Source: Sphingopyxis sp.
GTDB lineage: Bacteria; Pseudomonadota; Alphaproteobacteria; Sphingomonadales; Sphingomonadaceae
Assembly (NCBI GenBank): GCA_016793775.1
Contig: JAEULK010000013.1
Location: forward strand, 39,368-103,367
Direction of reading: 5' to 3'
DNA: 64,000 bases
Positions 26,224-36,636 of the stretch are shown here, piece by piece. The notes under the pieces are model-generated. The model made no database searches and was not told the DNA's origin. It saw nothing but the letters and a program-made list of their open reading frames with translations. The first letter of the stretch is position 1, and each line of letters starts with the position of its first letter. A program made the position numbers and the translations under genes.

Positions 26224-27117
26224 TCAATCGACCCAGTCGAGCCCCATGTCGCGATAGACGCCGCGGTCCTCGTCCCAGTTCGCCTTGACCTTGACGTGCA
26301 GGAACAGATGGACCTTGCGGCCGAGCAATTCGGTCAGTTCGGCGCGGGCGCGGCTGCCGATTTCCTTGATCCGTTCGCCCTTGTGGCCGAGGATGATCGC
26401 CCGCTGGTTGTCGCGGGCGACAAGAATCTGCTGGTGGATTTCGGCGCTGCCGTCCTTGCGCGTCGTGAATTTCTCGGTCTCGACGGTCGACTGGTACGGC
26501 AGTTCCTCATGGAGCTGGCGATAGAGCTGTTCGCGGGTGATTTCGGCGGCGAGCATGCGTTCGGGCGCGTCGCTGACCTCGTCCTCGGGAAAATGCCATG
26601 GCCCCTCGGGCATCAGCGTGGCGAGATGCGCCTTGAGTTCGGCGACGCCGTCGCCGGTGCTCGCGGAGACGAAGAAGGTTTCGTCGAAAGCGACCCGCTC
26701 GTTGAGCTGCGTCGCGATCGTCAGCAATTTGTCCTTCTTGGTGAGATCGACCTTGTTGAGGACGAGGAATTTCTTTTCGGGGCGCCCCTCGATCCCCTGC
26801 AGCACGCGTTCGGCGCGTTCGCCGAGCTTCGCCGCGGCATCGATCATCACCAGGATCGCCTCGGCCTGGTCGAGGCTGTTCCACGCCGCCGCGACCATCG
26901 CGCGGTCGAGCCGACGGGTGGGGGCGAAGATGCCGGGGGTGTCGATCAGCACGATCTGAACGTCGCCCTCCATCGCGACGCCCATCAGCCGGGTGCGCGT
27001 CGTCTGCGCCTTGGGGCTGACGATCGCGACCTTCTGGCCGACGAGCGCGTTGACGATGGTCGATTTGCCCGCATTGGGCGCGCCGACGACGGCGACGAAG
27101 CCGCAGCGCTGGGTCAT
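26224..27117 (-). CDS. era: GTPase Era
   Basis: Essential GTPase for 30S ribosome maturation. G1 is GAPNAGKST (11-19), G3 DTPGI, G4 LNKVDL and G5 SASTGDG; the C-terminal KH domain includes [13 protein letters not shown] and [14 protein letters not shown]. Its 297 residues are typical. Its start overlaps the rnc stop (ATGA), giving the conserved lepB-rnc-era operon. Confidence 0.96.
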   Translation of the reverse strand: MTQRCGFVAVVGAPNAGKSTIVNALVGQKVAIVSPKAQTTRTRLMGVAMEGDVQIVLIDTPGIFAPTRRLDRAMVAAAWNSLDQAEAILVMIDAAAKLGERAERVLQGIEGRPEKKFLVLNKVDLTKKDKLLTIATQLNERVAFDETFFVSASTGDGVAELKAHLATLMPEGPWHFPEDEVSDAPERMLAAEITREQLYRQLHEELPYQSTVETEKFTTRKDGSAEIHQQILVARDNQRAIILGHKGERIKEIGSRARAELTELLGRKVHLFLHVKVKANWDEDRGVYRDMGLDWVD

Positions 27118-27794
27118 TCACTTTGTCCTTCAAGGATCGCGAGCATCGCGATCGCCGCGGCCTTTTCGGCCGCCTGTTTCGATGCGCCTTCGCCTTCGGC
27201 GGTGGCGAGCTTGCCGATTGTCACCCCGACGCGGAAACGCGGGGCATGGTCGGGGCCCACGCGGCGGATCAGGCTATATTCGGGGGGCTTGCGGCCCTTG
27301 GCGGCCGCCCATTCCTGGAGCGCCGCCTTGGGATGCTTGGACGCCGCGATCTGGCCGTCGATCATCGCGTTCCAATGTTTGACGATGAAGGCGCGCGCGG
27401 CGCCCTCGCCAAGGTCGAGCCACAAGGCACCGATCAGCGCCTCGAGAACATCGGCGGCGATATTGTCGCTATGGCGTCCGCCGTCGCCGATCGCCTGGCT
27501 GCCGAAGCGGACATGGGCGTTGAGATCGAGGCCGCGAGCGACGGTCGCGCAGGTCTCCCCCGAGGCGAGCACATGCAGCCGCGACGACATTTCGCCTTCG
27601 CTTGCCTGCGGGAAACGGCGGAAGAGTTCCGATGCGATCACGAGGCCCAGAACGCGGTCGCCGAGAAATTCGAGCCGCTGATAATCGGCGGCGCCGCTGC
27701 TGCCATGGGTCAGCGCCTCATGATAGAGGGCGATGTCGCGCGGCGCGGCGCCGGTGATGGCTGCGATCGTGTCGGCGGAGGCGCCGCCGTTCAA
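27114..27794 (-). CDS. rnc: Ribonuclease III
   Basis: Double-strand-specific endoribonuclease that processes rRNA precursors and mRNA. The family signature is [15 protein letters not shown] near residue 40, with the second metal-binding region [14 protein letters not shown]; a dsRNA-binding domain follows ([13 protein letters not shown] ... [14 protein letters not shown]). It starts at TTG, overlapping the lepB stop (TTGA). The 226-residue size fits. Confidence 0.95.
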   Translation of the reverse strand: MNGGASADTIAAITGAAPRDIALYHEALTHGSSGAADYQRLEFLGDRVLGLVIASELFRRFPQASEGEMSSRLHVLASGETCATVARGLDLNAHVRFGSQAIGDGGRHSDNIAADVLEALIGALWLDLGEGAARAFIVKHWNAMIDGQIAASKHPKAALQEWAAAKGRKPPEYSLIRRVGPDHAPRFRVGVTIGKLATAEGEGASKQAAEKAAAIAMLAILEGQSE

Positions 27795-28708
27795 AAGCCA
27801 TCCCCGATGCGGCTCCAGCGTGCCGCGGTGAACCAGCTGATCGGATTGAGCCAGCTCGCCGACCCGTCGGTCGAGAACATGCCGACCAGCGCATGGCCGA
27901 CCAGATTTTCCTCCGGAACCAGGCCGATGCCCTGATTTTCCTCGGCCGGGAAACGGCTGTCGGCGCTGCGATCGCGGTTGTCGCCCATCAGGAACAAATG
28001 CCCTTCGGGGACGAGCTTCAGCGGGGTATTGTCCTGCTCGATCGGCGCGATGTCGAGGATCGCATAGCTTTTGCCGCTGGGCAGCGTTTCCTTATATTGC
28101 GGATAGCGGCACATACGCGCGCCGTCGGCGCCGGTCGTTTCGAACTGGAGCTGGAAACAGGGGCGCAGGTCGCTGTCCTGCGGCACCGGCAGCCCGTTCT
28201 TGCGATAATCCTCGCGCGCGGCTTCGAGCATATTCTCGGTCACCGGGATGACGAAATCGGGCATCTTCTCGCGCGGCAGCGGCTTTCCGTTCAGCCACAC
28301 GATCCCGTCGACGACCTGCACCGTGTCGCCCGGCAGGCCGATCACGCGCTTGATATAGTCATTGTCGTTCACCGGCGGCGCCTTGAACACGACGACGTCG
28401 CCGCGCTCGGGCGTCCTGGCGAAAATGCGCCCGGGGATCAGCGGCACGCTGAACGGCAGGCTGTATTTCGAATAGCCATAGGCCATTTTGTTGACGAGCA
28501 GATAGTCGCCGATGAGCAGCCGCGGCTGCATCGATTCCGAAGGAATGTTGAAGGGCGACAGGAAAAAGCTGCGGAAAATCAACACCGCAACCGCGAGCCA
28601 CGCCAGGAAGCGGACGGTGTCGATCGCTTCTTCCTTGGCGGTCATCGGGGCGGGGGCTGTCGGGCCGGCGGAGGGCGGCGTATCGGCGGAAAGGCTGGCT
28701 TCGGTCAT
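27791..28708 (-). CDS. lepB: Signal peptidase I
   Basis: Cleaves secretory signal peptides. After a ~30-residue cytosolic lead, one membrane helix ([17 protein letters not shown]) is followed by the catalytic Ser S59 in IPSESMQP and Lys K120 in [28 protein letters not shown] is the box E signature. The chosen ATG gives 305 residues; the frame extends further upstream without a convincing start, and a later ATG (MTAKEEA) is also possible. First gene of the lepB-rnc-era operon. Confidence 0.93.
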   Translation of the reverse strand: MTEASLSADTPPSAGPTAPAPMTAKEEAIDTVRFLAWLAVAVLIFRSFFLSPFNIPSESMQPRLLIGDYLLVNKMAYGYSKYSLPFSVPLIPGRIFARTPERGDVVVFKAPPVNDNDYIKRVIGLPGDTVQVVDGIVWLNGKPLPREKMPDFVIPVTENMLEAAREDYRKNGLPVPQDSDLRPCFQLQFETTGADGARMCRYPQYKETLPSGKSYAILDIAPIEQDNTPLKLVPEGHLFLMGDNRDRSADSRFPAEENQGIGLVPEENLVGHALVGMFSTDGSASWLNPISWFTAARWSRIGDGF

Positions 28709-28827
28709 GGCGCGGCATTTGGCGATGAATAGGTCTTCGCGCAAGCGAATATCGGCGGATCGCACTGGCGCGCCGGCGGCGGCGGACCTATGGAAACGGC
28801 CACCTGACAGCATAAGGATGCCGATTC

Positions 28828-30333
28828 ATGACGACAGCCGATCAAGCCTGGCAGGCGCTCGCCGACTGGCAGCCGCAACGGCTGACCGACCTTGTCGCCG
28901 CCGACCCCGCGGCGCGGCTGGGCAAGCTGGTCCGCACCGTCGCCGACATCCGCTTCGATTTCGCGAAGACTCACCTCGACGATGCCGCGATCGCGGCGCT
29001 GTCCGACCTCGCCGCCGCGCAGGATTTTGCGGGCCGGCGCAAGACGCTATTCGCGGGCGGCATCGCCAATCCGACCGAGGACCGTGCCGCCGAGCATAGC
29101 GCCGAGCGCGGTGACGGCGCACCCGAATCGGTCCACCGCGCCCAGGCGCTGCACCAGCGGATGCGGATGCTGATCGACGCGATCGAGGCGGGCGCGTTCG
29201 GCGAGATCCGCCACCTGCTCCACATCGGCATCGGCGGTTCGGCGCTCGGCCCCGACCTGCTCGTCGATGCGCTGGGGCGCCAAGGATCGCGCTACGACGT
29301 CGCGGTGGTCTCCAACGTCGACGGCGCCGCGCTGGCCGAGGCCTTCGCCAAATTCGATCCCGCCTGCACGCTGGTCGCGGTCGCGTCGAAGACCTTCACC
29401 ACGACCGAGACCCTGCTCAACGCCGCCTCGGCACTGCAATGGCTGGAGGAGGCTGGGGTGCCCGATCCGTTCGGTCGCGTCATCGCGCTGACCGCGATGC
29501 CCGAACGCGCGATGGAATGGGGCGTCGACGAAACGCGCATCCTGCCCTTTTCGGAAAGCGTCGGCGGGCGCTATTCGCTGTGGTCGTCGATCGGTTTTCC
29601 CGCCGCGCTCGCGCTTGGCTGGGATGCCTTCGCCGACATGCTCGAGGGCGCGGCCGAGATGGACCGCCATTTCCGCCTCTGCGACGGCGCCGACAATGTC
29701 TGCCTGCTCGCCGCCTTCGCCGACCAGGTCTATGCCAACCGCCTCGGTTGCCAGACGCGCGCGGTCTTTGCCTATGACGAACGGTTGCGGCTGCTGCCCT
29801 CCTATCTGCAACAGCTCGAAATGGAATCGAACGGCAAGGCGGTGATGCTGGGCGGTCAGCCGCTCGGCCGCGAGAGCGCCGTCGTCACCTGGGGCGGGGT
29901 CGGCACCGATGCGCAGCACGCGGTGTTCCAGCTGCTCCATCAGGGTACGCTCCTGATCCCGGTCGAATTCGTCGTCGCGCGCGAACCCGACCATCTGCTC
30001 GACGACGCGCATCACGAAACGCTCGTCGCCAATTGCATCGCGCAGGGTGCGGCGCTGATGACCGGGCGGACGAGCGCCGACGGCGCGCGCAATTACCCCG
30101 GCGACCGGCCCTCGACCACGATCCTGCTCGACCAGGTCACCCCGCGCGGCCTGGGCGCGCTGATCGCCTTTTACGAGCATCGCGTCTTTGCCAACGCGGT
30201 GCTGCTCGGGATCAACCCGTTCGACCAGTTCGGGGTCGAACTGGGCAAGGAAATGGCGAAGGCGCTGGCCGAGGGCACGACCGAGTTCGACGCCGCGACG
30301 CAGGCGCTGATGCAGGCCGCGCTCGGCGCGTGA
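28828..30333 (+). CDS. pgi: Glucose-6-phosphate isomerase
   Basis: Interconverts glucose-6-phosphate and fructose-6-phosphate. Visible motifs include HIGIGGSALGPDLLVDAL, VASKTFTTTETL (phosphate binding), SVGGRYSLWSSIGFPAAL and QQLEMESNGK with the catalytic Glu, and NPFDQFGVELGK near the C-terminus. At 501 residues it is slightly short for the family but full in motifs. Divergent from lepB. Confidence 0.96.
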   Translation: MTTADQAWQALADWQPQRLTDLVAADPAARLGKLVRTVADIRFDFAKTHLDDAAIAALSDLAAAQDFAGRRKTLFAGGIANPTEDRAAEHSAERGDGAPESVHRAQALHQRMRMLIDAIEAGAFGEIRHLLHIGIGGSALGPDLLVDALGRQGSRYDVAVVSNVDGAALAEAFAKFDPACTLVAVASKTFTTTETLLNAASALQWLEEAGVPDPFGRVIALTAMPERAMEWGVDETRILPFSESVGGRYSLWSSIGFPAALALGWDAFADMLEGAAEMDRHFRLCDGADNVCLLAAFADQVYANRLGCQTRAVFAYDERLRLLPSYLQQLEMESNGKAVMLGGQPLGRESAVVTWGGVGTDAQHAVFQLLHQGTLLIPVEFVVAREPDHLLDDAHHETLVANCIAQGAALMTGRTSADGARNYPGDRPSTTILLDQVTPRGLGALIAFYEHRVFANAVLLGINPFDQFGVELGKEMAKALAEGTTEFDAATQALMQAALGA

Positions 30334-30438
30334 GGCTGCGCCACTGTCTGTAATGGCAAAAATCGATTGGCATCCTGCGCGGGGGTAACCACATAGGCGC
30401 CGGCCGCGAAGAACGGCCATCAGCAACCAGGGGTCCCC

Positions 30439-31785
30439 ATGAGCAATTTCGACTATGATCTTTTCGTCATCGGTGCGGGTTCGGGCGGCGTGCGCGCCTC
30501 GCGGATCGCGGCGTCGCACGGCGCGCGCGTCGCGGTGGCGGAGGATTATCGCGTCGGGGGCACCTGCGTCATCCGCGGCTGCGTGCCCAAGAAACTGCTC
30601 GTTTACGGCGCCCATTTTGCCGAGGATTTGAAGGACGCGCGCCATTTCGGCTGGGACGTCCCCGACTGCAAATTCGACTGGGACCGGCTGCGCGACAATG
30701 TGCAGGCGGAGGTCACGCGTCTTGAGGGCCTTTATGGCCAGACGCTCGACAATCATAAGGTCACCGTTTTCAAGACGCGTGCGACGATCGCGGGGCCGCA
30801 GAAGGTCCGGCTCGCGGACGGCACCGAACTGACCGCCGAACGTATCCTGGTCGCGACCGGCGGCTGGCCGCACGTCCCCGAATTTCCGGGCAGCGAGCAT
30901 GCGATCACCTCGAACGAGGTTTTCCATCTAGAAACGCTGCCCAAGCGCGTCGTGATCGCGGGCGGCGGCTATATCGCCAACGAGTTCGCCGGTATCTTCA
31001 ACGAATTCGGCAGCAAGGTGACGATCGTCAACCGGGGCGACACGATTCTGCGCGGTTACGACGAACAGATCCGCGACCGGCTGCTCCAGATTTCGATGAC
31101 CAAGGGCATCGAGTTCCGCTTCAACGCGCCTTTCCAGTCGATCTCGAAGAATGACGACGGCACGCTGACCGTCATGCTCGAAGGCTGTGACCCGATCACG
31201 GCCGATGCGGTGCTCGTCGCCGCGGGCCGCGTGCCCAACACCAAGGGTATCGGGCTGGAGGAAGCCGGGGTCGAACTCGACGATCATGGCGCGATCAAGG
31301 TCGACGAGACGAACCAGTCGTCGGTGCCGAGCATCTATGCCGTCGGCGACGTCACCAACCGCATCCAGCTTACCCCGGTCGCGATCCGCGAGGGGCAGGC
31401 GTTCGCGGACTCGGTTTTCGGCGGCAAGCCGACCGTGGTCGATTATCAGAATGTGCCGAGCGCGGTGTTCAGCCACCCGCCGATCGGCGCGGTCGGCATG
31501 ACCGAGGCCGAGGCGCGCAACAAGCTTGGCAGCATCCGCGTCTATACCAGCGATTTCCGCGCGATGAAGAATGTCCTCGCGGGCCGTAACGAACGTGCGC
31601 TGTACAAGATGGTCGTCAACGCCGCGACCGACCAGGTCGTCGGGCTGCACATGATCGGCCCCGATGCGCCGGAAATCCTGCAGGCGGCGGCGGTCGCGGT
31701 GAAGGCCGGGCTGACCAAGGCCGATTTCGACGCCACCGTCGCGCTGCACCCCAGCATGGCCGAGGAACTGGTGCTGCTGAAATAG
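30439..31785 (+). CDS. gor: Glutathione-disulfide reductase
   Basis: FAD/NADPH enzyme that regenerates glutathione. FAD motif FVIGAGSGGVRASR, the redox disulfide C43/C48 in GGTCVIRGCVPKKLLVYG, NADPH motif VIAGGGYIANEFAGIF with nearby NRGDTILRG, YAVGDVTNRIQLTPVAIREGQ, and the C-terminal active-site histidine in ALHPSMAEELVLLK. The 448-residue protein matches bacterial Gor rather than lipoamide dehydrogenase. It is separate from pgi by 105 nt with no obvious terminator. Confidence 0.93.
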   Translation: MSNFDYDLFVIGAGSGGVRASRIAASHGARVAVAEDYRVGGTCVIRGCVPKKLLVYGAHFAEDLKDARHFGWDVPDCKFDWDRLRDNVQAEVTRLEGLYGQTLDNHKVTVFKTRATIAGPQKVRLADGTELTAERILVATGGWPHVPEFPGSEHAITSNEVFHLETLPKRVVIAGGGYIANEFAGIFNEFGSKVTIVNRGDTILRGYDEQIRDRLLQISMTKGIEFRFNAPFQSISKNDDGTLTVMLEGCDPITADAVLVAAGRVPNTKGIGLEEAGVELDDHGAIKVDETNQSSVPSIYAVGDVTNRIQLTPVAIREGQAFADSVFGGKPTVVDYQNVPSAVFSHPPIGAVGMTEAEARNKLGSIRVYTSDFRAMKNVLAGRNERALYKMVVNAATDQVVGLHMIGPDAPEILQAAAVAVKAGLTKADFDATVALHPSMAEELVLLK

Positions 31786-31847
31786 AGTTTCGGCCTGCAA
31801 CGCAAATGCGCTAACTTGCCCGCCATAACAAGCGAGGGGAGCGGCGC

Positions 31848-32864
31848 ATGGCGGGCACGGTTTTGGTCACCGGAGGCAGCGGTTATATCGCGGGCTTTCT
31901 GATCCGGCAGTTGATCGAGAACGGCTGGAACGTCCACACGACGGTGCGCAGCCTGAAGCGCGAGCCCGAGGTGCGCGGCTGGCTCAAGATCGACGACAGC
32001 AGGCTCGACTTCTTCGCCGCCGACCTCGAGAATGACGCGGGCTGGGCCGAGGCGATAGCGGGCTGCACCCATGTCGCGCATGTCGCGTCGCCCTTTCCGC
32101 TCGATGTGCCCAAACAGGCCGACGATCTGGTGATCCCGGCGCGAGAGGGCGTGCTCAGGGCGCTGCGGTTCGCGCGGGCGGCCGACATCAAGCGCTTCGT
32201 GCTGACCTCGTCGATGGCATCGATCGCCTATGGCCATGGCAAGGGCCGCGACCTCTACAACGAAGCCGATTGGACCAACCTCGATAATCCCGAGGTCATG
32301 CCCTATCCACGCTCGAAGACGGTGGCCGAGCGCGCCGCGCGCGACTGGGTCGCGGCCGAGGGGGGCGACATGGAATTCGCCTCGGTCAACCCCGCGGCAG
32401 TGTTCGGGCCGCTGCTCAGCGACGACCTCTCGACCTCGATCGAGGTCGTGAAGCAATTGCTGGAGGGCAAGGTGCCGATGTGTCCCGACGTCGGTTTCGG
32501 CATCATCGACGTGCGCGATGTCGCCGACATGCATTATCGCGCGCTGACAGCGGAGGGAATCAAGGACGAGCGGTTCGTCTGCTCGGGGCCGTTCCTGAAG
32601 TTCATCGATGTCGCCGAGATACTGAAGGCCAATCTCGGCGAACAGGCGCGCAAGGTGCCGACGAAGAAGATGCCCGACTGGCTGCTCAAGACGATGGCGA
32701 TATTCCGGCCGGAGCTGAAACAGGTCGTGGCCGAACTCGGCAATGTCCGCGGCGGCGACAGCAGCCATGCGATGGCGCGCCTTGGCTGGACCATGCGCCC
32801 GCCCGAGGAAGCGATCCTCGCGACGGCGCAGGATCTGATCGGGCGGGGGATTGTGCGGGTCTAA
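31848..32864 (+). CDS. NAD-dependent epimerase/dehydratase (dihydroflavonol-reductase-like SDR)
   Basis: An extended short-chain dehydrogenase of 338 residues. Nucleotide-binding glycine motif VLVTGGSGYIAGFLIRQL, acidic patch VRSLKREPEV that suggests NADP preference, VAHVASPFP, catalytic Ser in VLTSSMASIAYG and the YxxxK pair in YPRSKTVAER. It resembles dihydroflavonol 4-reductase/aldehyde-reductase type proteins; the substrate is not known. Followed by a strong short hairpin and the second copy of the palindromic element. Confidence 0.82.
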   Translation: MAGTVLVTGGSGYIAGFLIRQLIENGWNVHTTVRSLKREPEVRGWLKIDDSRLDFFAADLENDAGWAEAIAGCTHVAHVASPFPLDVPKQADDLVIPAREGVLRALRFARAADIKRFVLTSSMASIAYGHGKGRDLYNEADWTNLDNPEVMPYPRSKTVAERAARDWVAAEGGDMEFASVNPAAVFGPLLSDDLSTSIEVVKQLLEGKVPMCPDVGFGIIDVRDVADMHYRALTAEGIKDERFVCSGPFLKFIDVAEILKANLGEQARKVPTKKMPDWLLKTMAIFRPELKQVVAELGNVRGGDSSHAMARLGWTMRPPEEAILATAQDLIGRGIVRV

Positions 32865-32866
32865 TT

Positions 32867-32888
32867 CCCCTCCCGCTTGCGGGAGGGG
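32867..32888. repeat. CCCCTCCCGC/GCGGGAGGGG hairpin
   Basis: A perfect 10-bp stem with a two-base loop directly after the SDR stop and one base before the palindromic element copy B. Member of the GGGAGGGG repeat family; it may terminate the SDR transcript. Confidence 0.7.
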
Positions 32889-32889
32889 C

Positions 32890-33036
32890 TAGGGCCGATC
32901 GACATTCAGAAGATGACGTACCGAAAATGGTGGTTTTCCGCGCTTCCGGAGCGCAGCGTACTTAAAGTATGTGAGCACCGGAAGCGCGGAAAGCCGCCAT
33001 TTGCAGGCCGTCAGGGCTGAATGTCGATCGGCCCTA
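32890..33036. mobile_element. MITE-like palindromic element, copy B
   Basis: An inverted copy of the element at 15459-15604, with ends TAGGGCCGATCGACATTCAG and the exact reverse complement at 33017-33036. The interior palindrome and TACTTAAAGTA core are conserved. Its right end supplies the TAG stop of the convergent ScfR-type regulator gene. Confidence 0.75.
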
Positions 33037-34443
33037 GCCGATGCGGTAGGGCACGACGTCGCGGCGGTCGGGATCGACCAGGATCGGCCGGTCGCTCGGC
33101 GGGAAGGCGCGCTGGTCGCAATCGTCGCGCGGGCAGATGCGGCACGACGATCCGATGCGCGTCGCGGCCTGCGGTGCGGCGACATCGACCCCGTCGGCAT
33201 AGACGAAGTCGGCGGCATATTGCGCCTCGCAGCCGAGTGCGACGGCGTAGCGGCGCGGGCTACGCGCGTAGCTGCCGGACGGTTTCACCAGTCCCTTCGC
33301 CATAGACACATAGCGCAGCCCATCGGGGGTCTCGGCGAGCTGGAACAATATGCGGTCGGGGATCGCCGCCGCCTCGTGGACGACCCACAAAGGACAGGCG
33401 CCGCCGAAGCGGGCGAATTGCAGGCGCGTCGCGCTGTGCCGCTTGGTGATATTGCCCGCCATATCGACGCGGCAGAAGAACATCGGAATGCCGCGCGCAC
33501 CGGGGCGCTGGAGCGTCGAGAGGCGGTGGCACGCCTGCTCGAAACTGACGCCATAGTCCATGCGCAGCCGGTCGATGTCGTGGCGCACCGCGCGGGCGCT
33601 GGCGCGGAACGGGGCATAGGGCATCAGCACCGCGCCCGCGGCGTAGTTGGCGAGCCCGACGTGGAGCAATTGCCGTGCCGCCGCGGTGCGCAGCGGGCTC
33701 GCCTCGACCACCGCCGCAATTTCGTTGGCGAGCGCGAGCGCGGCGAGCTGGTGCGCGAGCTGGAAGCGGCGGCTCTCGGCGGGCTGCGACGGGTCGATCA
33801 CCAGGTGGCGCATCGTCGCGTCATAGTCGCGCAGCGCCTGCGTCTGGTTGTAGACGATCGAGATGCCGAGCGCGTCGCGCAGCCGCCGCTCGATCGTCTC
33901 GATCGCGGGCGAGGGCGCGCGTCCGCGCAATTGCCCCGCGAGTATCTCGGCGGCGCGGTCGATGCTGTCGACATAATTGCCCGCGTCGTGGAACCAGTCG
34001 CGCACCTCTTCCCACGGCAGGCGGCTGCCCTCGGCGGTGCCCCCGGTGAGCGCCTCGTCGATGATCTGGAGCCGCTGGCCGGCGCGGCGATAGGCGGCGT
34101 GGAGCGCGACGAACTGGTCGGCGAGCTGCGGCTGTTGCAGCGCGGCGCGTTCGAGCTGTTCGGGGGGCAGGGGGGAGGCGGCGAAGAGTGGGTCGGCGGC
34201 GGCTTCGCGCAGCGCGCCCTGGCGGCGGTCGCCGACGTCGGCCGCGACCTCCTCCCATTCGAGTGGGAACAGGCGCTGTAGGCGTTCGAGCAAAGCGGGG
34301 GTCAGCGGGCGGTCGTCATGCTCGATCTGGCTGAGGTAGGAGGCGGAAATGCCGAGCTGCGCGGCGAAGTCGGCCTGGCGGATCGCACGGGCTTCCCGAA
34401 GCCCGCGAAGTTGTCGCCCAGCGTAAAGGCGGGTTGGCAGCAT
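33034..34443 (-). CDS. Short-chain fatty acyl-CoA regulator (ScfR/PccR/MccR type)
   Basis: A 469-residue transcription factor. Residues ~7-60 are an XRE-type helix-turn-helix ([20 protein letters not shown] then [11 protein letters not shown]). A middle region with [18 protein letters not shown] resembles the ImmA/IrrE fold, and the C-terminus is DUF2083 with the cysteine cluster [16 protein letters not shown]. Proteins of this group sense acyl-CoA intermediates and control propionyl-CoA carboxylase. Divergence from pccB and the TTTGCAAA repeats in the shared promoter agree. The ATG at 34443 is chosen because the longer frame crosses those operators. The stop codon comes from the neighbouring palindromic element. 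Confidence 0.88.
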   Translation of the reverse strand: MLPTRLYAGRQLRGLREARAIRQADFAAQLGISASYLSQIEHDDRPLTPALLERLQRLFPLEWEEVAADVGDRRQGALREAAADPLFAASPLPPEQLERAALQQPQLADQFVALHAAYRRAGQRLQIIDEALTGGTAEGSRLPWEEVRDWFHDAGNYVDSIDRAAEILAGQLRGRAPSPAIETIERRLRDALGISIVYNQTQALRDYDATMRHLVIDPSQPAESRRFQLAHQLAALALANEIAAVVEASPLRTAAARQLLHVGLANYAAGAVLMPYAPFRASARAVRHDIDRLRMDYGVSFEQACHRLSTLQRPGARGIPMFFCRVDMAGNITKRHSATRLQFARFGGACPLWVVHEAAAIPDRILFQLAETPDGLRYVSMAKGLVKPSGSYARSPRRYAVALGCEAQYAADFVYADGVDVAAPQAATRIGSSCRICPRDDCDQRAFPPSDRPILVDPDRRDVVPYRIG

Positions 34444-34458
34444 AGGGTCGAGCCCTAC

Positions 34459-34503
34459 TTTGCAAAGTCGGACTTTGCAACTTTGCAAATTCGCATTTGC
34501 ATC
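34459..34503. promoter_or_regulatory. TTTGCAAA operator cluster between scfR-type gene and pccB
   Basis: Four copies on one strand start at 34459 (TTTGCAAA), 34474 (TTTGCAAC), 34482 (TTTGCAAA) and 34496 (TTTGCATC). The related regulator PccR of Rhodobacter sphaeroides recognises spaced TTTGCAAA repeats, as I recall. The site can control both divergent genes. Confidence 0.7.
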
Positions 34504-34552
34504 ATCGGCCAAGCGGGCGCAGACGGCAGCTTCCAGCAAACCGGAGAGACGC

Positions 34553-36085
34553 ATGTCCGCCAATATCGCCGAAATGGAACGCCGCCGCGCCGCCGCCGCT
34601 CTGGGGGGCGGACAGAAGCGCATCGACGCGCAGCACAGCAAGGGCAAGCTGACCGCGCGCGAGCGGCTCGACGTGCTGCTCGATCATGGCTCGTTCGAAG
34701 AGTTCGACACCTATGTCGAGCATAATTGCACCGATTTCGGCATGGAAAATCAGAAGATTCCGGGCGACGGCGTGGTCACCGGCAGCGGCACGATCAACGG
34801 CCGCCTCGTCTATGTGTTCAGCCAGGACTTCACGGTCTTTGGCGGCGCGCTGTCCGAGCGTCACGCCGAAAAGATCATGAAGGTGATGGACAATGCGATG
34901 AAGGTCGGTGCGCCGGTCATCGGCCTGAACGACAGCGGTGGCGCGCGCATCCAGGAGGGCGTCGCGTCCTTGGGCGGCTATGCCGAGGTGTTTCAGCGCA
35001 ATGTGCTGGCGTCGGGCGTGGTGCCGCAGATCAGCCTGATCATGGGCCCGTGCGCGGGCGGCGCGGTTTACAGCCCCGCGATGACCGACTTCATCTTCAT
35101 GGTGAAGGATAGCAGCTATATGTTCGTCACCGGTCCCGATGTGGTCAAAACCGTCACCAACGAGGTGGTGACGCAGGAGGAACTGGGCGGCGCGATCACC
35201 CACACGACCAAGAGCTCGGTCGCCGATATCGCGTTCGAGAATGATATCGAGGCGCTGCTCGCGACGCGCGATTTCTTCGACTATCTGCCCGAAAACAACC
35301 GCAGCGGGGTGCCAGAGCGGCCGACCGACGACCCGTGGGACCGCGCCGAGCCGAGCCTCGACACGCTGATCCCGCCCAATGCGAACCAGCCCTATGATAT
35401 GCACGAGCTGATCCGCAAAACGGTGGACGAGGGCGATTTCTTCGAGGTGCAGCCGGCACATGCGGGCAATATCCTCTGCGGCTTCGGGCGCATCGAGGGG
35501 CGCACGATCGGTATCGTCGCGAACCAGCCGATGGTGCTGGCGGGCGTGCTCGATATCAATTCGTCGAAGAAGGCGGCGCGTTTCGTGCGTTTCTGCGACG
35601 CGTTCGAGATTCCGATCATCACTTTCGTCGACGTCCCCGGCTTCCTGCCCGGCACCGCGCAGGAATATGGAGGCATCATCAAGCATGGCGCGAAATTGCT
35701 CTTCGCCTATGCCGAGGCGACGGTGCCCAAGATCACGGTCATTACGCGCAAGGCCTATGGCGGCGCCTATGACGTGATGGCGTCGAAGCATCTGCGCGGC
35801 GATTTGAACTATGCCTGGCCGACCGCCGAGATCGCGGTGATGGGCGCGAAGGGCGCGGTCGAGATCATCTTCCGCAGCGACATCGGCGACCCCGAGAAGA
35901 TCGCGCAGCGGACGAAGGAATATGAGGACCGCTTTGCGAACCCGTTCGTGGCCGCGTCACGCGGCTATATCGACGAGGTCATCCACCCGCACAACACGCG
36001 CAAAAGGATCGCGCTGGGGCTAAGGAAGCTGCGGAACAAGAGCCTAGAGAACCCGTGGAAGAAGCATGATAATATTCCGCTTTGA
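34553..36085 (+). CDS. pccB: Propionyl-CoA carboxylase beta chain (carboxyltransferase)
   Basis: Transfers carboxyl from biotin to propionyl-CoA, giving methylmalonyl-CoA. The 510-residue protein has both carboxyltransferase halves: [16 protein letters not shown] and [13 protein letters not shown] in the N half, [25 protein letters not shown] and [10 protein letters not shown] in the C half, with the oxyanion Gly-Gly pairs typical of this family. The ATG follows GGAGAGACGC. It heads a module with epimerase, mutase, biotin synthase and the alpha chain, all on one strand. Confidence 0.95.
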   Translation: MSANIAEMERRRAAAALGGGQKRIDAQHSKGKLTARERLDVLLDHGSFEEFDTYVEHNCTDFGMENQKIPGDGVVTGSGTINGRLVYVFSQDFTVFGGALSERHAEKIMKVMDNAMKVGAPVIGLNDSGGARIQEGVASLGGYAEVFQRNVLASGVVPQISLIMGPCAGGAVYSPAMTDFIFMVKDSSYMFVTGPDVVKTVTNEVVTQEELGGAITHTTKSSVADIAFENDIEALLATRDFFDYLPENNRSGVPERPTDDPWDRAEPSLDTLIPPNANQPYDMHELIRKTVDEGDFFEVQPAHAGNILCGFGRIEGRTIGIVANQPMVLAGVLDINSSKKAARFVRFCDAFEIPIITFVDVPGFLPGTAQEYGGIIKHGAKLLFAYAEATVPKITVITRKAYGGAYDVMASKHLRGDLNYAWPTAEIAVMGAKGAVEIIFRSDIGDPEKIAQRTKEYEDRFANPFVAASRGYIDEVIHPHNTRKRIALGLRKLRNKSLENPWKKHDNIPL

Positions 36086-36093
36086 GTTTTCCT

Positions 36094-36169
36094 CGTCACC
36101 CCGGACCTGATCCGGGGTCCCGCTGATCGGCGTTTAAAAGCGGGATGCCGGATCAAGTCCGGCATGACG
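36094..36169. repeat. CGTCACCCCGGA...TCCGGCATGACG palindromic repeat
   Basis: Contains CCCCGGACCTGATCCGGGG and GCCGGATCAAGTCCGGC and is bounded by CGTCA/TGACG. This type of intergenic palindrome is very common in alphaproteobacteria. It lies between pccB and the epimerase gene and may stabilise or segment the mRNA. Confidence 0.75.
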
Positions 36170-36188
36170 AAACTGGAGAGAGTTTGAG

Positions 36189-36629
36189 ATGAAATTAGGC
36201 CGCCTCAACCATATCGGCGTCGCGACGCCGTCGATTGCCGACAGCATCGTCTTTTACCGCGACGTGATGGGTGCGACGAAGATCCATGATCCTTTCGACC
36301 TGCCCGAGCAGGGCGTGAAAGTGTGCTTCGTCGACACGCCGGGCGTCGACGGTGCGCTCAACGGCACACAGATCGAGCTGATCGAGCCATTGCCGGGCAA
36401 TGAATCGATCGCCGGTTTCCTGCAGAAGAACCCTGCGGGCGGGCAGCACCATGTCTGTTATGAAGTGCCCGACATCCATGCCGCCAAGGCCGCGTTCGAG
36501 GCGCTGGGCAAGCGCGTGCTGGGGGAACCGCGGATCGGGGCGCATGGGACGCTGATTTTTTTCCTGCATCCCAAGGATATGGGCGGGGTGCTGACCGAGA
36601 TCATGGAGACGCCTGAGGAGGCGCATTGA
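36189..36629 (+). CDS. mce: Methylmalonyl-CoA epimerase
   Basis: Converts (S)- to (R)-methylmalonyl-CoA for the mutase. A 146-residue VOC-fold protein: RLNHIGVATPSI with the metal histidine, IELIEPLPG, GGQHHVCYEVPDI with the second metal histidine, and FLHPKDMGGVLTEI with the C-terminal metal Glu. Position between pccB and the mutase gene confirms the role. Confidence 0.93.
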   Translation: MKLGRLNHIGVATPSIADSIVFYRDVMGATKIHDPFDLPEQGVKVCFVDTPGVDGALNGTQIELIEPLPGNESIAGFLQKNPAGGQHHVCYEVPDIHAAKAAFEALGKRVLGEPRIGAHGTLIFFLHPKDMGGVLTEIMETPEEAH

Positions 36630-36636
36630 GCCCACC

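Noticed and set aside
34502-35791. 429-residue antisense open frame over pccB
   Set aside because: It is a shadow of the carboxyltransferase gene, with no start signal and no recognisable motifs.
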